64,000 bases of DNA, taken from the NCBI GenBank assembly GCA_964632495.1, contig CAZWDS010000009.1, positions 4,560 through 68,559 of the forward strand, given 5' to 3'. Source of the DNA: CALKXV01 sp964632495. Lineage in GTDB: Bacteria; Pseudomonadota; Alphaproteobacteria; Rhodobacterales; Rhodobacteraceae. The notes beneath the pieces were generated by a model that saw only the letters and a program-made list of their open reading frames with translations, was not told the origin of the DNA and made no database searches. Below, piece after piece: positions 16,363 to 25,619 of this stretch; positions within the stretch are counted from its first letter, which is position 1, and each line of letters opens with the position of its first letter. A program made the position numbers and the translations under genes.

Positions 16363-17649
16363 TCATCCGGGTGTCACGATCTGGCCCATGACACGCACCT
16401 GCCGGATGGCACGGTCGTCGCCCATCATGATCGTGGGAAAAAGGGCCTGCCAGATGTCGTCTGCCTGAGCTGCCCGTTGTGCGATCGCGGGGGTTGAGGC
16501 AAGGTTTAGGACGGTGAGATCTGCTTCGAAACCGGGCTGAAGTCGTCCGATCTTATCGTCCAGCCGCAGGGTTCTGGCAGAGCCGACGGTCGCCAGCCAA
16601 AGAAGTTCGGACGGATGAAGCGCACGGCCTTTGAGTTGCGCCACCTCATAAGCCGCCGCCATCGTGCGCAGCATGGAAAAGGAAGACCCGCCGCCGGTAT
16701 CTGTGGCCAGTCCCACGCGCATGTTGTGGGCCAGGGCGCGGTCCATGTCGAAAAGGCCCGAGCCGATGAAGGTGTTTGAGGTCGGACAATGGATCAGCGC
16801 ACCGCCGACCTCGTCCAGGCGGCTCCATTCCCGGTCACTCAGATGGATTGCGTGACCATAAAGTCCGCCAAATCCCAAAAGGCCAGTGGAAGCGTAGGTG
16901 TCCAGATAGTCGCGGGCTTCGGGGAACAATTCGGCAACCCAAGCCAGTTCCGCAGGTTGTTCGCTCAGATGCGTTTGCATGGGGCAATCGGGATGCTCGG
17001 ACCAAAGCGCGCCCAAAGCGCTAAGTTGATCGCGGGTTGATGTGGGCGAGAAACGCGGTGTGATGGCGTAGGAGAGACGGTCTTTGCCATGATAGCGTTC
17101 CAACAGGCGCCGGCTGTCGTCATAGGCGGATTGGGCCGTGTCGCATAGGCCTTCGGGCGCGTTTCGATCCATGCAGGTTTTGCCACCAACCGACCGGAGG
17201 CCACGCGACAGGGCTTCTTCGAAAAAGGCCGTCACGCTTTCGGGGTGCACGGTGCAATAGCTGGCAACCGTGGTGGTGCCGTTGGACAGGGACAGATCGA
17301 AGAAACGCTTGGCGATCACGGCGGCGTAGTCGGGATCGGCGAATCTCATCTCTTCGGGGAATGTATAGTCGTTCAGCCAGTCGATCAGCTGTTTGCCCCA
17401 GCTGGCGATGATCGCAGTCTGGGGGTAATGCACATGGGCGTCGATGAAGCCGGGTAGGATCAGGTCGTCGCCGAAATCGGTGATGCGGGCTTGGGGGAAC
17501 TGGCTTTGCAGGGTCGCGCCATGGCCCACGGCCTCGATCATGCCGTCCCGGATCAGGACACCACCCCGGCTGTTGTAAGTGGCGGTGACCGGCAGGTCAG
17601 CGGACAGCACCAGCGTTTGGCCGATCAGAAGGTCAGGTTCTTGTCCCAT
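16363..17649 (-). CDS. guaD: Guanine deaminase
   Basis: About 428 residues from the ATG at 17649 (MGQEPDLLIGQTLVLSADLP). ATGs at 17685 and 17751 are possible alternatives and none has a strong ribosome site. Guanine-deaminase features are clear: PGFIDAHVHYPQTAIIASWG metal motif (about residues 70-89), TMQTHLSEQPAELAWV-type His motif, GHAIHLSD, and the Asp in GLATDTGGGSSFSMLRTM. It converts guanine to xanthine and ammonia. It is divergent from mgtE. Confidence 0.92.
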   Translation of the reverse strand: MGQEPDLLIGQTLVLSADLPVTATYNSRGGVLIRDGMIEAVGHGATLQSQFPQARITDFGDDLILPGFIDAHVHYPQTAIIASWGKQLIDWLNDYTFPEEMRFADPDYAAVIAKRFFDLSLSNGTTTVASYCTVHPESVTAFFEEALSRGLRSVGGKTCMDRNAPEGLCDTAQSAYDDSRRLLERYHGKDRLSYAITPRFSPTSTRDQLSALGALWSEHPDCPMQTHLSEQPAELAWVAELFPEARDYLDTYASTGLLGFGGLYGHAIHLSDREWSRLDEVGGALIHCPTSNTFIGSGLFDMDRALAHNMRVGLATDTGGGSSFSMLRTMAAAYEVAQLKGRALHPSELLWLATVGSARTLRLDDKIGRLQPGFEADLTVLNLASTPAIAQRAAQADDIWQALFPTIMMGDDRAIRQVRVMGQIVTPG

Positions 17650-17733
17650 AGGCGCAGCTAAGCCGGGGACGTTTCGGTTGTCCATCCCGGGTGATGCTCT
17701 AAGGTGCGCCGAATTGTGACAGGAGGCCGTTTC

Positions 17734-19122
17734 ATGATCGATCAGTCCCAAGTGTCCGAGGCCGAAGGCAGCCGCGATGATGACTATGCACTGGATCGCA
17801 GTCTGACGTCAGACGTGCTTCGCTGTGTCGAGACGCAGGATCATAAACGGCTGGAAGAGCTGTTCGCGCCTTTGCACCCCGCCGATATCGCTGACTTTCT
17901 GGAACAGGTGGATGGCGCCCAGCGGCGCGAGTTGATTTTGTTCGCCGGGCCGTTGATCGACGGCGAGGTTTTGTCGGAGATCGACGAAGATATCCGCGAA
18001 GATGTCATCGAGGTTCTGCCAGATGCGCAATTGGCCGAGGCCGTGCGCAAGCTGGAATCGGACGATGTTGTCGACATTCTGGAGGACCTGGACGAACCGC
18101 AGCAAGAAGCCATTCTGGAGGTTCTGGACAGTTCGGATCGGATCGCGGTTGAGCAGGCCCTGTCACACCCGGAGTTTTCCGCCGGTCGTTTGATGCAGCG
18201 CGAGGTTGTGACCGCGCCTGAACACTGGACCGTTGGCGATGCGACAGATTATTTGCGCGGTCAGACGGGCCTGCCGGAACAGTTCTATCATGTCATTTTG
18301 GTCGATCCGCGCCATCGGCCCGTGGCCTATGTCACCTTGGGGCGGTTGCTGGCGTCTCCGAGGGATACGCTTTTGGCAAGCCTCACCGAGGACAGTTTCC
18401 GCATCTTCCGCGCTGATGAGGACGAAGGCAATGTGGCCTATGCGTTCAACCAGTATCACCTGATTTCAGCCCCCGTTGTCGATGCCGATGGACGGCTGAC
18501 AGGGGTGATCACGATTGATGATGCCATGGTTGTCTTGGACGAAGAGCACGAAGAAGATGTGTTCCGTCTGGCCGGTGTGGGCGAGGAAAGCTTGTCCACC
18601 TCGACCCTTCAAATTGTGCGGCGTCGTTTTCCTTGGTTGGGGGTGAACCTTGCCACATCTATCTTGGCGTCCATTGTGATTTCGTTTTTCGAAGACGTGA
18701 TTACGGCTGTGGTGGCTTTGGCGGTTTTGATGCCGATCATTGCGTCCATGGGCGGAAATGCGGCGACACAATCTATGACCGTGGCGGTGCGGGCTTTGGC
18801 GACGCGGGATTTGACCGCGGCAAACGCGCTGCGCGTGATCCGGCGGGAAACGGTGGCCGGTTTCTTGAATGGGCTGATTTTCGCGGTGGTCATGGGCGTG
18901 GTCGGCGTGATCTGGTTCGGCTCGCCCATGTTGGGAGTCGTGATTGCGGTGGCCATGGTCGTGAACCTGCTGGTTGCAGGACTTGCCGGTGTGCTGGTGC
19001 CTTTGACGCTGGACAAGATCGGCATTGATCCGGCGCTTGCATCGGGGTCTTTTGTGACAACAGTGACGGATGTGGTTGGGTTCTTTGCCTTTCTTGGTCT
19101 CGCCTCGATGGTGTTGTTGTGA
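17734..19122 (+). CDS. mgtE: Magnesium transporter MgtE
   Basis: 462 residues from the ATG at 17734 (MIDQSQVSEAEGSRDDDYAL), which has a perfect ACAGGAGG ribosome site. The layout is an N-domain of helical repeats (about residues 40-140), two CBS domains (about 145-270, including RPVAYVTLGRLLASPRDTLL and GVITIDDAMVVLDEE), the plug helix, and five transmembrane helices from about 300. The conserved MGGNAATQS pore motif is visible. It is a Mg2+-gated channel of the inner membrane. No M-box riboswitch is visible upstream. It overlaps the cyclo-ligase gene by 4 bases. Confidence 0.96.
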   Translation: MIDQSQVSEAEGSRDDDYALDRSLTSDVLRCVETQDHKRLEELFAPLHPADIADFLEQVDGAQRRELILFAGPLIDGEVLSEIDEDIREDVIEVLPDAQLAEAVRKLESDDVVDILEDLDEPQQEAILEVLDSSDRIAVEQALSHPEFSAGRLMQREVVTAPEHWTVGDATDYLRGQTGLPEQFYHVILVDPRHRPVAYVTLGRLLASPRDTLLASLTEDSFRIFRADEDEGNVAYAFNQYHLISAPVVDADGRLTGVITIDDAMVVLDEEHEEDVFRLAGVGEESLSTSTLQIVRRRFPWLGVNLATSILASIVISFFEDVITAVVALAVLMPIIASMGGNAATQSMTVAVRALATRDLTAANALRVIRRETVAGFLNGLIFAVVMGVVGVIWFGSPMLGVVIAVAMVVNLLVAGLAGVLVPLTLDKIGIDPALASGSFVTTVTDVVGFFAFLGLASMVLL

Positions 19123-19670
19123 TCGAAAAGAAAACGCTTCGCAAAGAGATGGCGGCCCGGCGCACCGAGGCTCATGCTGTTGTCGATCCGGTGCCTGCTT
19201 TGGCCCATCTGGAACAAGCGCTGAATGGGGCCGACCATCCGGTGTCGTTTTATTGGCCCATTCGCTCCGAGATTGACCCGCGCCCCGTGATGGAGGCTTT
19301 CGCCAAACGTGGGACGGTGTGCCTGCCGGTGACGTCGGGGTACAACCCTTTGACGTTTCGCGTCTGGACACCCGGTGCGGACATGGACGTGGACGGGTTT
19401 GGCGTTGCGGTGCCATCGGTTGATACGCACGTCGCGCCGCACACTTTGGTGCTGCCGCTTCTGGCCTTTGACGTCCATGGGCAAAGGTTGGGGTACGGCG
19501 CGGGGCATTATGACCGGACGTTGGATCAACTGCGCCGTCTTCACCGCGTGTTTGCGATTGGCTTTGCTTACAGCGCGCAGGAATGCGACCGGGTGCCCAC
19601 GGAACCAACAGATCAGCCGCTGGATCTGATCGTGACCGAGGCGGGCGCAATCACCCCGCATCAAACCTAA
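19119..19670 (+). CDS. 5-formyltetrahydrofolate cyclo-ligase
   Basis: 183 residues from a GTG overlapping the mgtE stop (GTGA). The N-terminal KKTLRKEMAARR helix is typical. ATP and folate site residues appear in FYWPIRSEIDPRP, and the hallmark LPLLAFDVHGQRLGYGAGHYDR spans about residues 111-132. It converts 5-formyl-THF to 5,10-methenyl-THF, recycling an inhibitory folate. In many bacteria this gene adjoins 6S RNA; here it directly follows mgtE and precedes the YmdB-type gene, with no room for 6S RNA. Confidence 0.92.
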   Translation: MIEKKTLRKEMAARRTEAHAVVDPVPALAHLEQALNGADHPVSFYWPIRSEIDPRPVMEAFAKRGTVCLPVTSGYNPLTFRVWTPGADMDVDGFGVAVPSVDTHVAPHTLVLPLLAFDVHGQRLGYGAGHYDRTLDQLRRLHRVFAIGFAYSAQECDRVPTEPTDQPLDLIVTEAGAITPHQT

Positions 19671-19739
19671 TGTGAAAGAAACGCGCCTTTCCAGCCATCC
19701 ATTCTTGCTAAGCACCGCGCTTAGGACTAGGGCTGATCT

Positions 19740-20549
19740 ATGCGACTTCTTTATCTAGGAGACGTGGTGGGCCGTGCGGGCCGCCGCGCGATTGCCGAGC
19801 GTCTTGGCCCGCTGAAAGAGCGGCTGAGCGTGGATTTCACCATTGTGAACGGCGAAAACGCCACGTCAGGGGCAGGGATCACGCCGGAACATGCGAACGG
19901 CATTCTAAGTGCCGGAGCCGATGTGATGGTTCTTGGAGATCACGCCTTTGACCGGCGCGAGATGATGGCCGGCATCGAAAAAGAGCCGCGCATCTTAAGG
20001 CCGATCAACTTTTCCAAGGCTGCGCCCGGTGTGGGGTTTCGGGTTTACAATGCGCCCGCAGGCAAGAAGGTTCTGGTGGCGCAGGTCTTGGGGCAGGTGT
20101 TTATGAAGCGCCCTTTCGATGATCCGTTTTCGGCCATCGAAACCGTTCTGAAAACGCACCCTTTGTCTGGCCCCATTCATGCCAGCGTGATCGACATCCA
20201 CTGTGAAGCAACCTCCGAGAAAATGGCCATGGGGCATTATTGCGACGGCAAAGCCAGTTTGGTCGTCGGTTCGCACACCCATGTGCCCACGGGCGATGCG
20301 ATGATATTGGCGGGCGGTACCGGATACATGACAGACGCTGGCATGTGCGGTGACTACAACTCGGTCATCGGCATGGAAAAGGCCGAACCCATGCGTCGTT
20401 TCCTGACGGGGATGAGCGGGGGCCGGTTCACGCCCGCAAACGGAGACGCATCCTTGTCGGGCGTTCTTGTGGAAACCGACAATGCCACTGGTCTTGCCAC
20501 GTCGATCACGCCAGTGCGCGACGGCGGCAGACTTGCGCCATCGCCCTGA
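19740..20549 (+). CDS. YmdB-family metallophosphoesterase
   Basis: 269 residues. TIGR00282/YmdB motifs: MRLLYLGDVVGRAGRRAI with the metal-binding Asp (residue 8), FTIVNGENATSGAGITPEHA with the Asn/Glu/Asn metal site, LGDHAFD (Asp-His) and DIHCEATSEKMAMGHYCDGK, then GSHTHVPT. The family hydrolyses cyclic nucleotides (2',3' and 3',5' cNMP) with di-metal centres and affects biofilm formation in Bacillus. It is 69 bp downstream of the cyclo-ligase, a common pairing. Physiological role here is unknown. Confidence 0.9.
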   Translation: MRLLYLGDVVGRAGRRAIAERLGPLKERLSVDFTIVNGENATSGAGITPEHANGILSAGADVMVLGDHAFDRREMMAGIEKEPRILRPINFSKAAPGVGFRVYNAPAGKKVLVAQVLGQVFMKRPFDDPFSAIETVLKTHPLSGPIHASVIDIHCEATSEKMAMGHYCDGKASLVVGSHTHVPTGDAMILAGGTGYMTDAGMCGDYNSVIGMEKAEPMRRFLTGMSGGRFTPANGDASLSGVLVETDNATGLATSITPVRDGGRLAPSP

Positions 20550-20558
20550 CATCAATAG

Positions 20559-21485
20559 ATGATCCGCGAAGTCGGCTTCCTGTTCTTTGTGCTGGCCCTG
20601 ATGGGGGCAGGGTGGGGCATGACCCAACCCTTGGCCAAAATTGCGGTCAGCGAGGGATATCTGCCCTTTGGTCTGATCTTCTGGCAACTGGCCATTTCGA
20701 CGATAGCGCTGGCTTTGTTGCAAATGCTGCGTCGAAAGCCGCTGCGGCTCGATAGGCGCGCGCTGCTGGTTTACCTTTTCATCGCGCTTGTCGGCACGCT
20801 TATCCCCAATTCTGCAACCTACGAAGCCATCCGCCATCTGCCGTCTGGCTTGATTTCGATCCTTCTGGCATTGGTGCCGATGTTTGCTTTTCCGGTTGCA
20901 CTGGCGCTTGGAAACGAACGCTTTCAAGTCACGCGTTTCATGGGCCTTGTCTGCGGTCTGATCGGCGTTCTTTTGATCGTCGGTCCCGAGGCCAGTTTGC
21001 CGGACCGCGCTATGGTCGCCTTTGTGCCCTTGGCCCTTATCGCACCGTTTTTCTACGGGCTAGAGGGCAACGTCGTTGCCAAATGGGGCACGGCGGAACT
21101 GGATGCGGTTGAGGTGCTGTTCGGCGCGTCGCTTCTTGGTGCGCTCATCGCCTTTCCTTTCGCTGTGTTCTCGGGTCAGTTCATCGATCTTCGGTCATGG
21201 GGGCCGCCCGACAAAGCCATCCTTGCCAGTTCCCTGATCCATGTCACTGTCTATACCGCCTATGTCTGGATGGTGCGGCGGGCGGGGGCGATTTTCGCGG
21301 TGCAGGTTAGCTATCTGGTGACGGGCTTTGGCGTTCTTTGGGCGATGCTGATCCTGGGCGAGCGGTTTTCGCCCTGGGTCTGGGCCGCTATGGGCGTGAT
21401 GATGATCGGCATGTTCCTGGTGCAACCCCGCCTTGCCCCCAAAGCGCTTGATACGGAACGAAGAAACGGACAACATCGCGCGTGA
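20559..21485 (+). CDS. DMT-superfamily (EamA) transporter
   Basis: 308 residues with ten predicted membrane helices in two EamA repeats: the first begins GFLFFVLALMGAGWGMTQPL and the second begins at about residue 155 (PLALIAPFFYGLEGNVVAKW). Substrate unknown. It begins 9 bp after the YmdB gene and its stop codon overlaps the start of the SLC13 permease (TGATG). Confidence 0.85.
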   Translation: MIREVGFLFFVLALMGAGWGMTQPLAKIAVSEGYLPFGLIFWQLAISTIALALLQMLRRKPLRLDRRALLVYLFIALVGTLIPNSATYEAIRHLPSGLISILLALVPMFAFPVALALGNERFQVTRFMGLVCGLIGVLLIVGPEASLPDRAMVAFVPLALIAPFFYGLEGNVVAKWGTAELDAVEVLFGASLLGALIAFPFAVFSGQFIDLRSWGPPDKAILASSLIHVTVYTAYVWMVRRAGAIFAVQVSYLVTGFGVLWAMLILGERFSPWVWAAMGVMMIGMFLVQPRLAPKALDTERRNGQHRA

Positions 21486-23266
21486 TGGCCGATCTATTGT
21501 CCCTTTCCCAAGACGCTCAAGCCGTGCTGTCGCTTTTGGTGGTGATTGGCATGTTCGTGTTGTTCTTGCGCGAAACTTATCCGCCCGAGGTCACGGCTAT
21601 CTTCACGGCGGCGACCTTATTCGTTTTCGGCCTGTTGCCCTATGAAGCGGCTGTGACGGTGCTGGCCAATCCGGCCCCTTGGACGATTGCGGCGATGTTC
21701 GTGGTCATGGGCGCTTTGGTCAGAACCGGCGCGTTGGAATGGTTCACCCAAGCCGCCGAAGCCCGCGCGGAAACCCAACCTGCCTTGGCAATTGGCCTTT
21801 TGATTGTTTTGGTCATCGTGGCCTCGGCTTTCGTGAATAACACGCCCGTCGTGCTGGTGATGATTCCTGTGTTTGTGACCCTGTCAAAGAAGCTGGGCAC
21901 CGTGCCATCAAAGCTGCTGATCCCTTTGTCCTATGCCGCGATTTTGGGGGGCACGCTGACGCTGATCGGCACCTCGACCAACCTTCTGGTCGACGGGGTG
22001 GCGCGCAGCGCCGGGCTGGAGGCGTTTTCGATCTTCGAGGTCACGCCCCTGGCCATCATCCTTGTGGTCTGGGGCATGCTTTATCTGCGGTTTGTGGCCC
22101 CCCGCCTGTTGCCCCATCGTCCCAGCCTTGCCGCTTTGATGTCGGATACGTCGAAACGCAAGTTCTTTACGGAAGTTGCCGTGCCGGAGGACAGCGGCTT
22201 GATCGGCCGAAACGTTTCGGACGTGGACCTGTTTCGCCGCGACGGGGTGCGCGTGGTGGATGTCCTGCGCGGAGATCTGTCGCTGCGCCGCGATATGAAG
22301 GGCGTTGTGCTTGAGGCGGGGGACCGCGTGGTTTTGCGCACTCAGATTGGCGAGCTTTTGGGCTTGCAGGAAAGCAAAGAAGTGCGACTGGTCGACAAAC
22401 TGTCGTCGGTCGAAACCTCTACCGTTGAAGTGCTGATAACCCCCGGTGCCACCATCCTTGGCCGGTCTTTGGGGCAACTTCGATTGCGTCGCCGTTATGG
22501 TGTTTATCCCTTGGCCGTGCACCGCAACAACGCCAATATCGGACGCCAACTGGACGATGTGGTGATCCGCGTGGGCGATACGTTGTTGTTGGAAGGCGCG
22601 CCCGAAGACATTGGCCGTTTGGCACAGGATGCCGGGCTGGTGAACGTGGCGCAGCCGTCCGACCGGGCGTTTCGCCGCTCGCAAGCGCCGATGGCGCTTG
22701 TTGCTATCGCGGGGATTGTCGTGTTGGCCGCTCTCGGCGTGGCCCCCATTCTGGCGTTGGCCATGGTTGCGGTGGCGGCTGTCTTTGTGACCCGCTGCAT
22801 CGATGCTGACGAGGCCTTTGCCGCCATCGACGTGCGATTGCTGGCGCTGATCTTCTCGATGTTGGCCGTGGGTGCGTCGTTGGAACACACCGGTGCCATT
22901 GCCTTGATCGTCGATTGGATCTCGCCCGCATTGGCCAGCCTGCCGCCTTGGGCGATTGTCTGGGCGATTTATCTTTTGACCTCGGTCCTGACGGAAATGG
23001 TGTCGAACAATGCCGTCGCCGTCGTCGTCACACCCTTGGCCATCGGTTTGGCTGCCTCGCTTGGGGTTGATCCGCGACCCTTGGTTGTGGCGGTAATGAT
23101 CGCCGCCTCAGCCGCGTTCTCAACACCCGTCGGATACCAAACCAACATGCTGGTCTATGGCCCGGGCGGATACCGTTTCACCGATTTCCTGAAAGTTGGA
23201 TTGCCCCTGAACCTGTCGATTGGCATGCTGGCCTCTTTCATGATCCCGTTTTTCTGGCCGCTTTGA
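21485..23266 (+). CDS. SLC13-family permease with two RCK-C domains
   Basis: 593 residues from the ATG at 21485, sharing its A with the upstream TGA stop; a GTG at 21482 is an alternative. The two membrane halves (about residues 5-195 and 400-593) carry SLC13-type features including VNNTPVVLVMIPVF, the SSTNL-like GTSTNLLVDG and, in the second half, EMVSNNAVAVVVTPLAIGLA. Two TrkA-C (RCK_C) domains lie between them (about residues 210-385). The family moves sulfate, dicarboxylates or other anions with Na+ or H+. Confidence 0.88.
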   Translation: MADLLSLSQDAQAVLSLLVVIGMFVLFLRETYPPEVTAIFTAATLFVFGLLPYEAAVTVLANPAPWTIAAMFVVMGALVRTGALEWFTQAAEARAETQPALAIGLLIVLVIVASAFVNNTPVVLVMIPVFVTLSKKLGTVPSKLLIPLSYAAILGGTLTLIGTSTNLLVDGVARSAGLEAFSIFEVTPLAIILVVWGMLYLRFVAPRLLPHRPSLAALMSDTSKRKFFTEVAVPEDSGLIGRNVSDVDLFRRDGVRVVDVLRGDLSLRRDMKGVVLEAGDRVVLRTQIGELLGLQESKEVRLVDKLSSVETSTVEVLITPGATILGRSLGQLRLRRRYGVYPLAVHRNNANIGRQLDDVVIRVGDTLLLEGAPEDIGRLAQDAGLVNVAQPSDRAFRRSQAPMALVAIAGIVVLAALGVAPILALAMVAVAAVFVTRCIDADEAFAAIDVRLLALIFSMLAVGASLEHTGAIALIVDWISPALASLPPWAIVWAIYLLTSVLTEMVSNNAVAVVVTPLAIGLAASLGVDPRPLVVAVMIAASAAFSTPVGYQTNMLVYGPGGYRFTDFLKVGLPLNLSIGMLASFMIPFFWPL

Positions 23267-23346
23267 TCCACGCTTCCTTAAGATTTGATTTGCGTTTTCC
23301 CGCCACTCCCCTTTGATCCCCTGAGACCCAAACGGAGCCGACCCCC

Positions 23347-24378
23347 ATGAACATCAAACTGCTGAAATCCCTCTGCGAAACCCCCGGAGTGCCCGGTCAC
23401 GAAGAGCGCGTGCGCAAGATCATCGAAAAAGAGGTGAAAGGCCTGTTTGACGACGTGTCGACCGATGCCATGGGATCCTTGCACTGCGTGCGCAAGGGCA
23501 AGGGCAAGAACCCGCAAAAGATCATGCTGTTGTGCCATATGGACGAGATCGGGTTTCTGGTCAGCCATATCTCGGACAAGGGATTTTTGTACCTGCAAAC
23601 CGTCGGTGGATTTGATCCGCGCAATCTATTCTCGCGCCGCGTTCTGGTCTGCACTGATGCGGGCGACATAAAAGGCGTGATGAACCCGGCCGGACGGCCT
23701 GTGCACATCGCATCGCCCGAGGATCGCAAGAAAATCCCAGCCCCCCATGAATTCTTTGTGGATACGGGTCTTGGGGCCAAAGCCAAGGACGTGGTCAAAG
23801 TGGGCGATATGGTGGTGATGGACGAACCGTTTCTGGAAATGGGCGACAAGATCGTTTCCAAAGCCTTGGACAACCGGATTGCCTGCTGGCTGGGGATCGA
23901 AGCGGCGAAGGGTCTGGGCAAAACCAAGACCAAATCGGAAATCCATGTTGTCTTTACCACACAGGAAGAGGTTGGCCTTCGCGGTGCCCGTACCGCGTCG
24001 TTCCGCGTCGCGCCTGACATTGGCATCGGCATCGACACGACACTGGCCTGCGACACACCGGGCGTGCCCGAACAGGACCGCACCACGGTGCAGGGCCAAG
24101 GCTTTGGCCTGCATATCCGCGACGGCAGCTACATCGCCGACAAGGGATTGATCGCCGAGGTCGCCGCCTTGGCCGAGAAGAAGAAAATCCCCTATCAGCG
24201 CACCATGCTGCGCTCGGGCGGCCAAGACGGAGCCGCCGCCCAACAAGCCGCCGCCGGGGCCCGCGTGTTCGGTATCGTTGTTGGCACGCGGTATATCCAC
24301 ACAGTGACCGAGATGATCGAAAAGACCGACCTGCAAGCGGCGAAGGATATCTTGGTGGCGTATTTGAAGGCGAACTAG
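23347..24378 (+). CDS. M42-family metallopeptidase (glutamyl/cellulase-like aminopeptidase)
   Basis: 343 residues. Features of dizinc M42 enzymes: ETPGVPGHEERVRKI at the start, LLCHMDEIGFLV (His-Asp metal ligand and DEIG), ALDNRIACWLGIEAAKG (second Asp), VFTTQEEVGLRGARTAS (catalytic Glu pair), and IGIDTTLACDTPGV. A C-terminal GTRYIHTVTEMIE supplies the last His ligand. It is likely a cytoplasmic oligomeric aminopeptidase acting on peptides. It has GGAGCC upstream and appears monocistronic. Confidence 0.92.
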   Translation: MNIKLLKSLCETPGVPGHEERVRKIIEKEVKGLFDDVSTDAMGSLHCVRKGKGKNPQKIMLLCHMDEIGFLVSHISDKGFLYLQTVGGFDPRNLFSRRVLVCTDAGDIKGVMNPAGRPVHIASPEDRKKIPAPHEFFVDTGLGAKAKDVVKVGDMVVMDEPFLEMGDKIVSKALDNRIACWLGIEAAKGLGKTKTKSEIHVVFTTQEEVGLRGARTASFRVAPDIGIGIDTTLACDTPGVPEQDRTTVQGQGFGLHIRDGSYIADKGLIAEVAALAEKKKIPYQRTMLRSGGQDGAAAQQAAAGARVFGIVVGTRYIHTVTEMIEKTDLQAAKDILVAYLKAN

Positions 24379-24495
24379 GCGGGGTGGCATTGCGGGCTGA
24401 AGCTGTCGGTCACTAGATGCGCCGGAATTTATGTCGAAGTGGTGCAAAACCAGAGAGTAGATTACCAGACGATTCCTGGTTTGCGGGCGAGCAAT

Positions 24496-24711
24496 ATGAA
24501 ACGTGTCGATGTCGTGAAATGGGTGGCGACAGTTATCCAATTGATAGGTTATGGCCTTACTGGCCTCAACGTCGTTCCTTGGAACGTCTTCGCATTCATC
24601 GTGGGGATCGTTCTTTGGTTTCTCGTTGGTGTGATGTGGAAAGATCGTGCGATTATGGTGGTTCACATTGGTGCATTCATCGCCATTGTTGGGGGCTACA
24701 TCAGTTCATAG
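24496..24711 (+). CDS. Small three-helix membrane protein (DUF6552-like)
   Basis: 71 residues from the ATG at 24496 (MKRVDVVKWVATVIQLIGYG); the open frame starts earlier at 24439. Three hydrophobic segments (about 8-26, 30-48, 52-70) with W-N-VFAFIVG and MWKDRAIMVVH. Similar small proteins are common in Rhodobacteraceae and sometimes misnamed as ubiquinone methyltransferases; it has no methyltransferase motif. No function is known. Confidence 0.65.
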   Translation: MKRVDVVKWVATVIQLIGYGLTGLNVVPWNVFAFIVGIVLWFLVGVMWKDRAIMVVHIGAFIAIVGGYISS

Positions 24712-24883
24712 TTCGCTCTTGGCATGGTAGGTATAGGCACAATGGGAACATTTAACTCTATGCCCGCATTCCCTGACCGATCGAGAAGACTATCCGCGAC
24801 AATGTTCAGCCAACTTGCTCTGGCCAAGCCACTAGCCTAGCCTAGCCTTGGTCACGGATTGAAAACACCCCGGGGGACTGTTG

Positions 24884-25618
24884 ATGGATCTAGGAGTATG
24901 GGCGTCGTGGTATGATCTGAAGGAGTCCGACAGGGCCACGTTCCAAGATTGGGCGCATCGCGAATACCTGCCCTATCTCAGAACCATGCCGGGCATCGCT
25001 TGGGTGGCGCAGTATGCCAACGAAGGTGGCGGGCCGGGCATGGACCAACTGGTTGAAAACGTCATTGGCCATACGGACGATGAAATGGGCAATGGCTCGC
25101 AATTTGTCATTCTGGTCGGCGCGGCCTCGCCCCATACGTTCTTCAATCCGTATATCCCCGAGGTCGAATGGCCCGACGGGTTCCAAGAGATGCTGGACAA
25201 ACGGCAAGGCCTGCGCAGCGCGATTTTGGCGGAAGTGCACCGGGTGGACGGACCAGATGGCGAGACGACGCCAATCGGCGGACCTCCGGGGCCATATATT
25301 CAGATGGGGTCATTTCGGATGAGCCGGGAAGACAAGGATTTCGAGATCGGCAAATGGTATGCTCAGTTCCGGCTTCCTTACATGGCGGGGATGCCGGGCA
25401 GTATCCGCACGCGCAAGTTCGTGGGCGTCGCGGGGTGGGCCAAACACGCGATCCTTTACGAATTCACATCGGCTGAAGCGCGAATGCAGCACTTTGAAAT
25501 CAAACATGAAACCCATGGACTGGAGTCCGGAGCATGGCACACGAAGGTCATTCCCTTCACCGTCCATAGCCCCGGTTCCCCCGTCATTGGGCCGCGTCTT
25601 TGGCCGCCTTTGGACTAG
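24884..25618 (+). CDS. Uncharacterised protein with two alpha-beta barrel-like halves
   Basis: 244 residues (MDLGVWASWYDLKESDRATF), preceded by CCGGGGGACTG; a TTG immediately upstream is a less likely start. Two parts look alike: WAHREYLPYLRTMPGIAWVA (about residues 24-43) and WYAQFRLPYMAGMPGSIRTR (about 163-182). Each is a helix followed by a strand after an acidic loop, as in dimeric alpha-beta barrel (EthD/ABM-like) proteins. This suggests an internal duplication forming one pseudo-dimer. No catalytic residues are evident. It converges on the AhpD-like gene with 1 bp between. Confidence 0.6.
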   Translation: MDLGVWASWYDLKESDRATFQDWAHREYLPYLRTMPGIAWVAQYANEGGGPGMDQLVENVIGHTDDEMGNGSQFVILVGAASPHTFFNPYIPEVEWPDGFQEMLDKRQGLRSAILAEVHRVDGPDGETTPIGGPPGPYIQMGSFRMSREDKDFEIGKWYAQFRLPYMAGMPGSIRTRKFVGVAGWAKHAILYEFTSAEARMQHFEIKHETHGLESGAWHTKVIPFTVHSPGSPVIGPRLWPPLD

Positions 25619-25619
25619 G

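Noticed and set aside
18466..19715. Two long leftward frames opposite mgtE and the cyclo-ligase
   Set aside because: Both sit fully under well-identified genes and give low-complexity Arg/Pro-rich products.
19671..19739. 6S RNA next to the cyclo-ligase gene
   Set aside because: The gap is only 69 bases and has no fitting fold.
24832..24846. Three tandem CTAGC units
   Set aside because: Too short to be meaningful and no associated feature.
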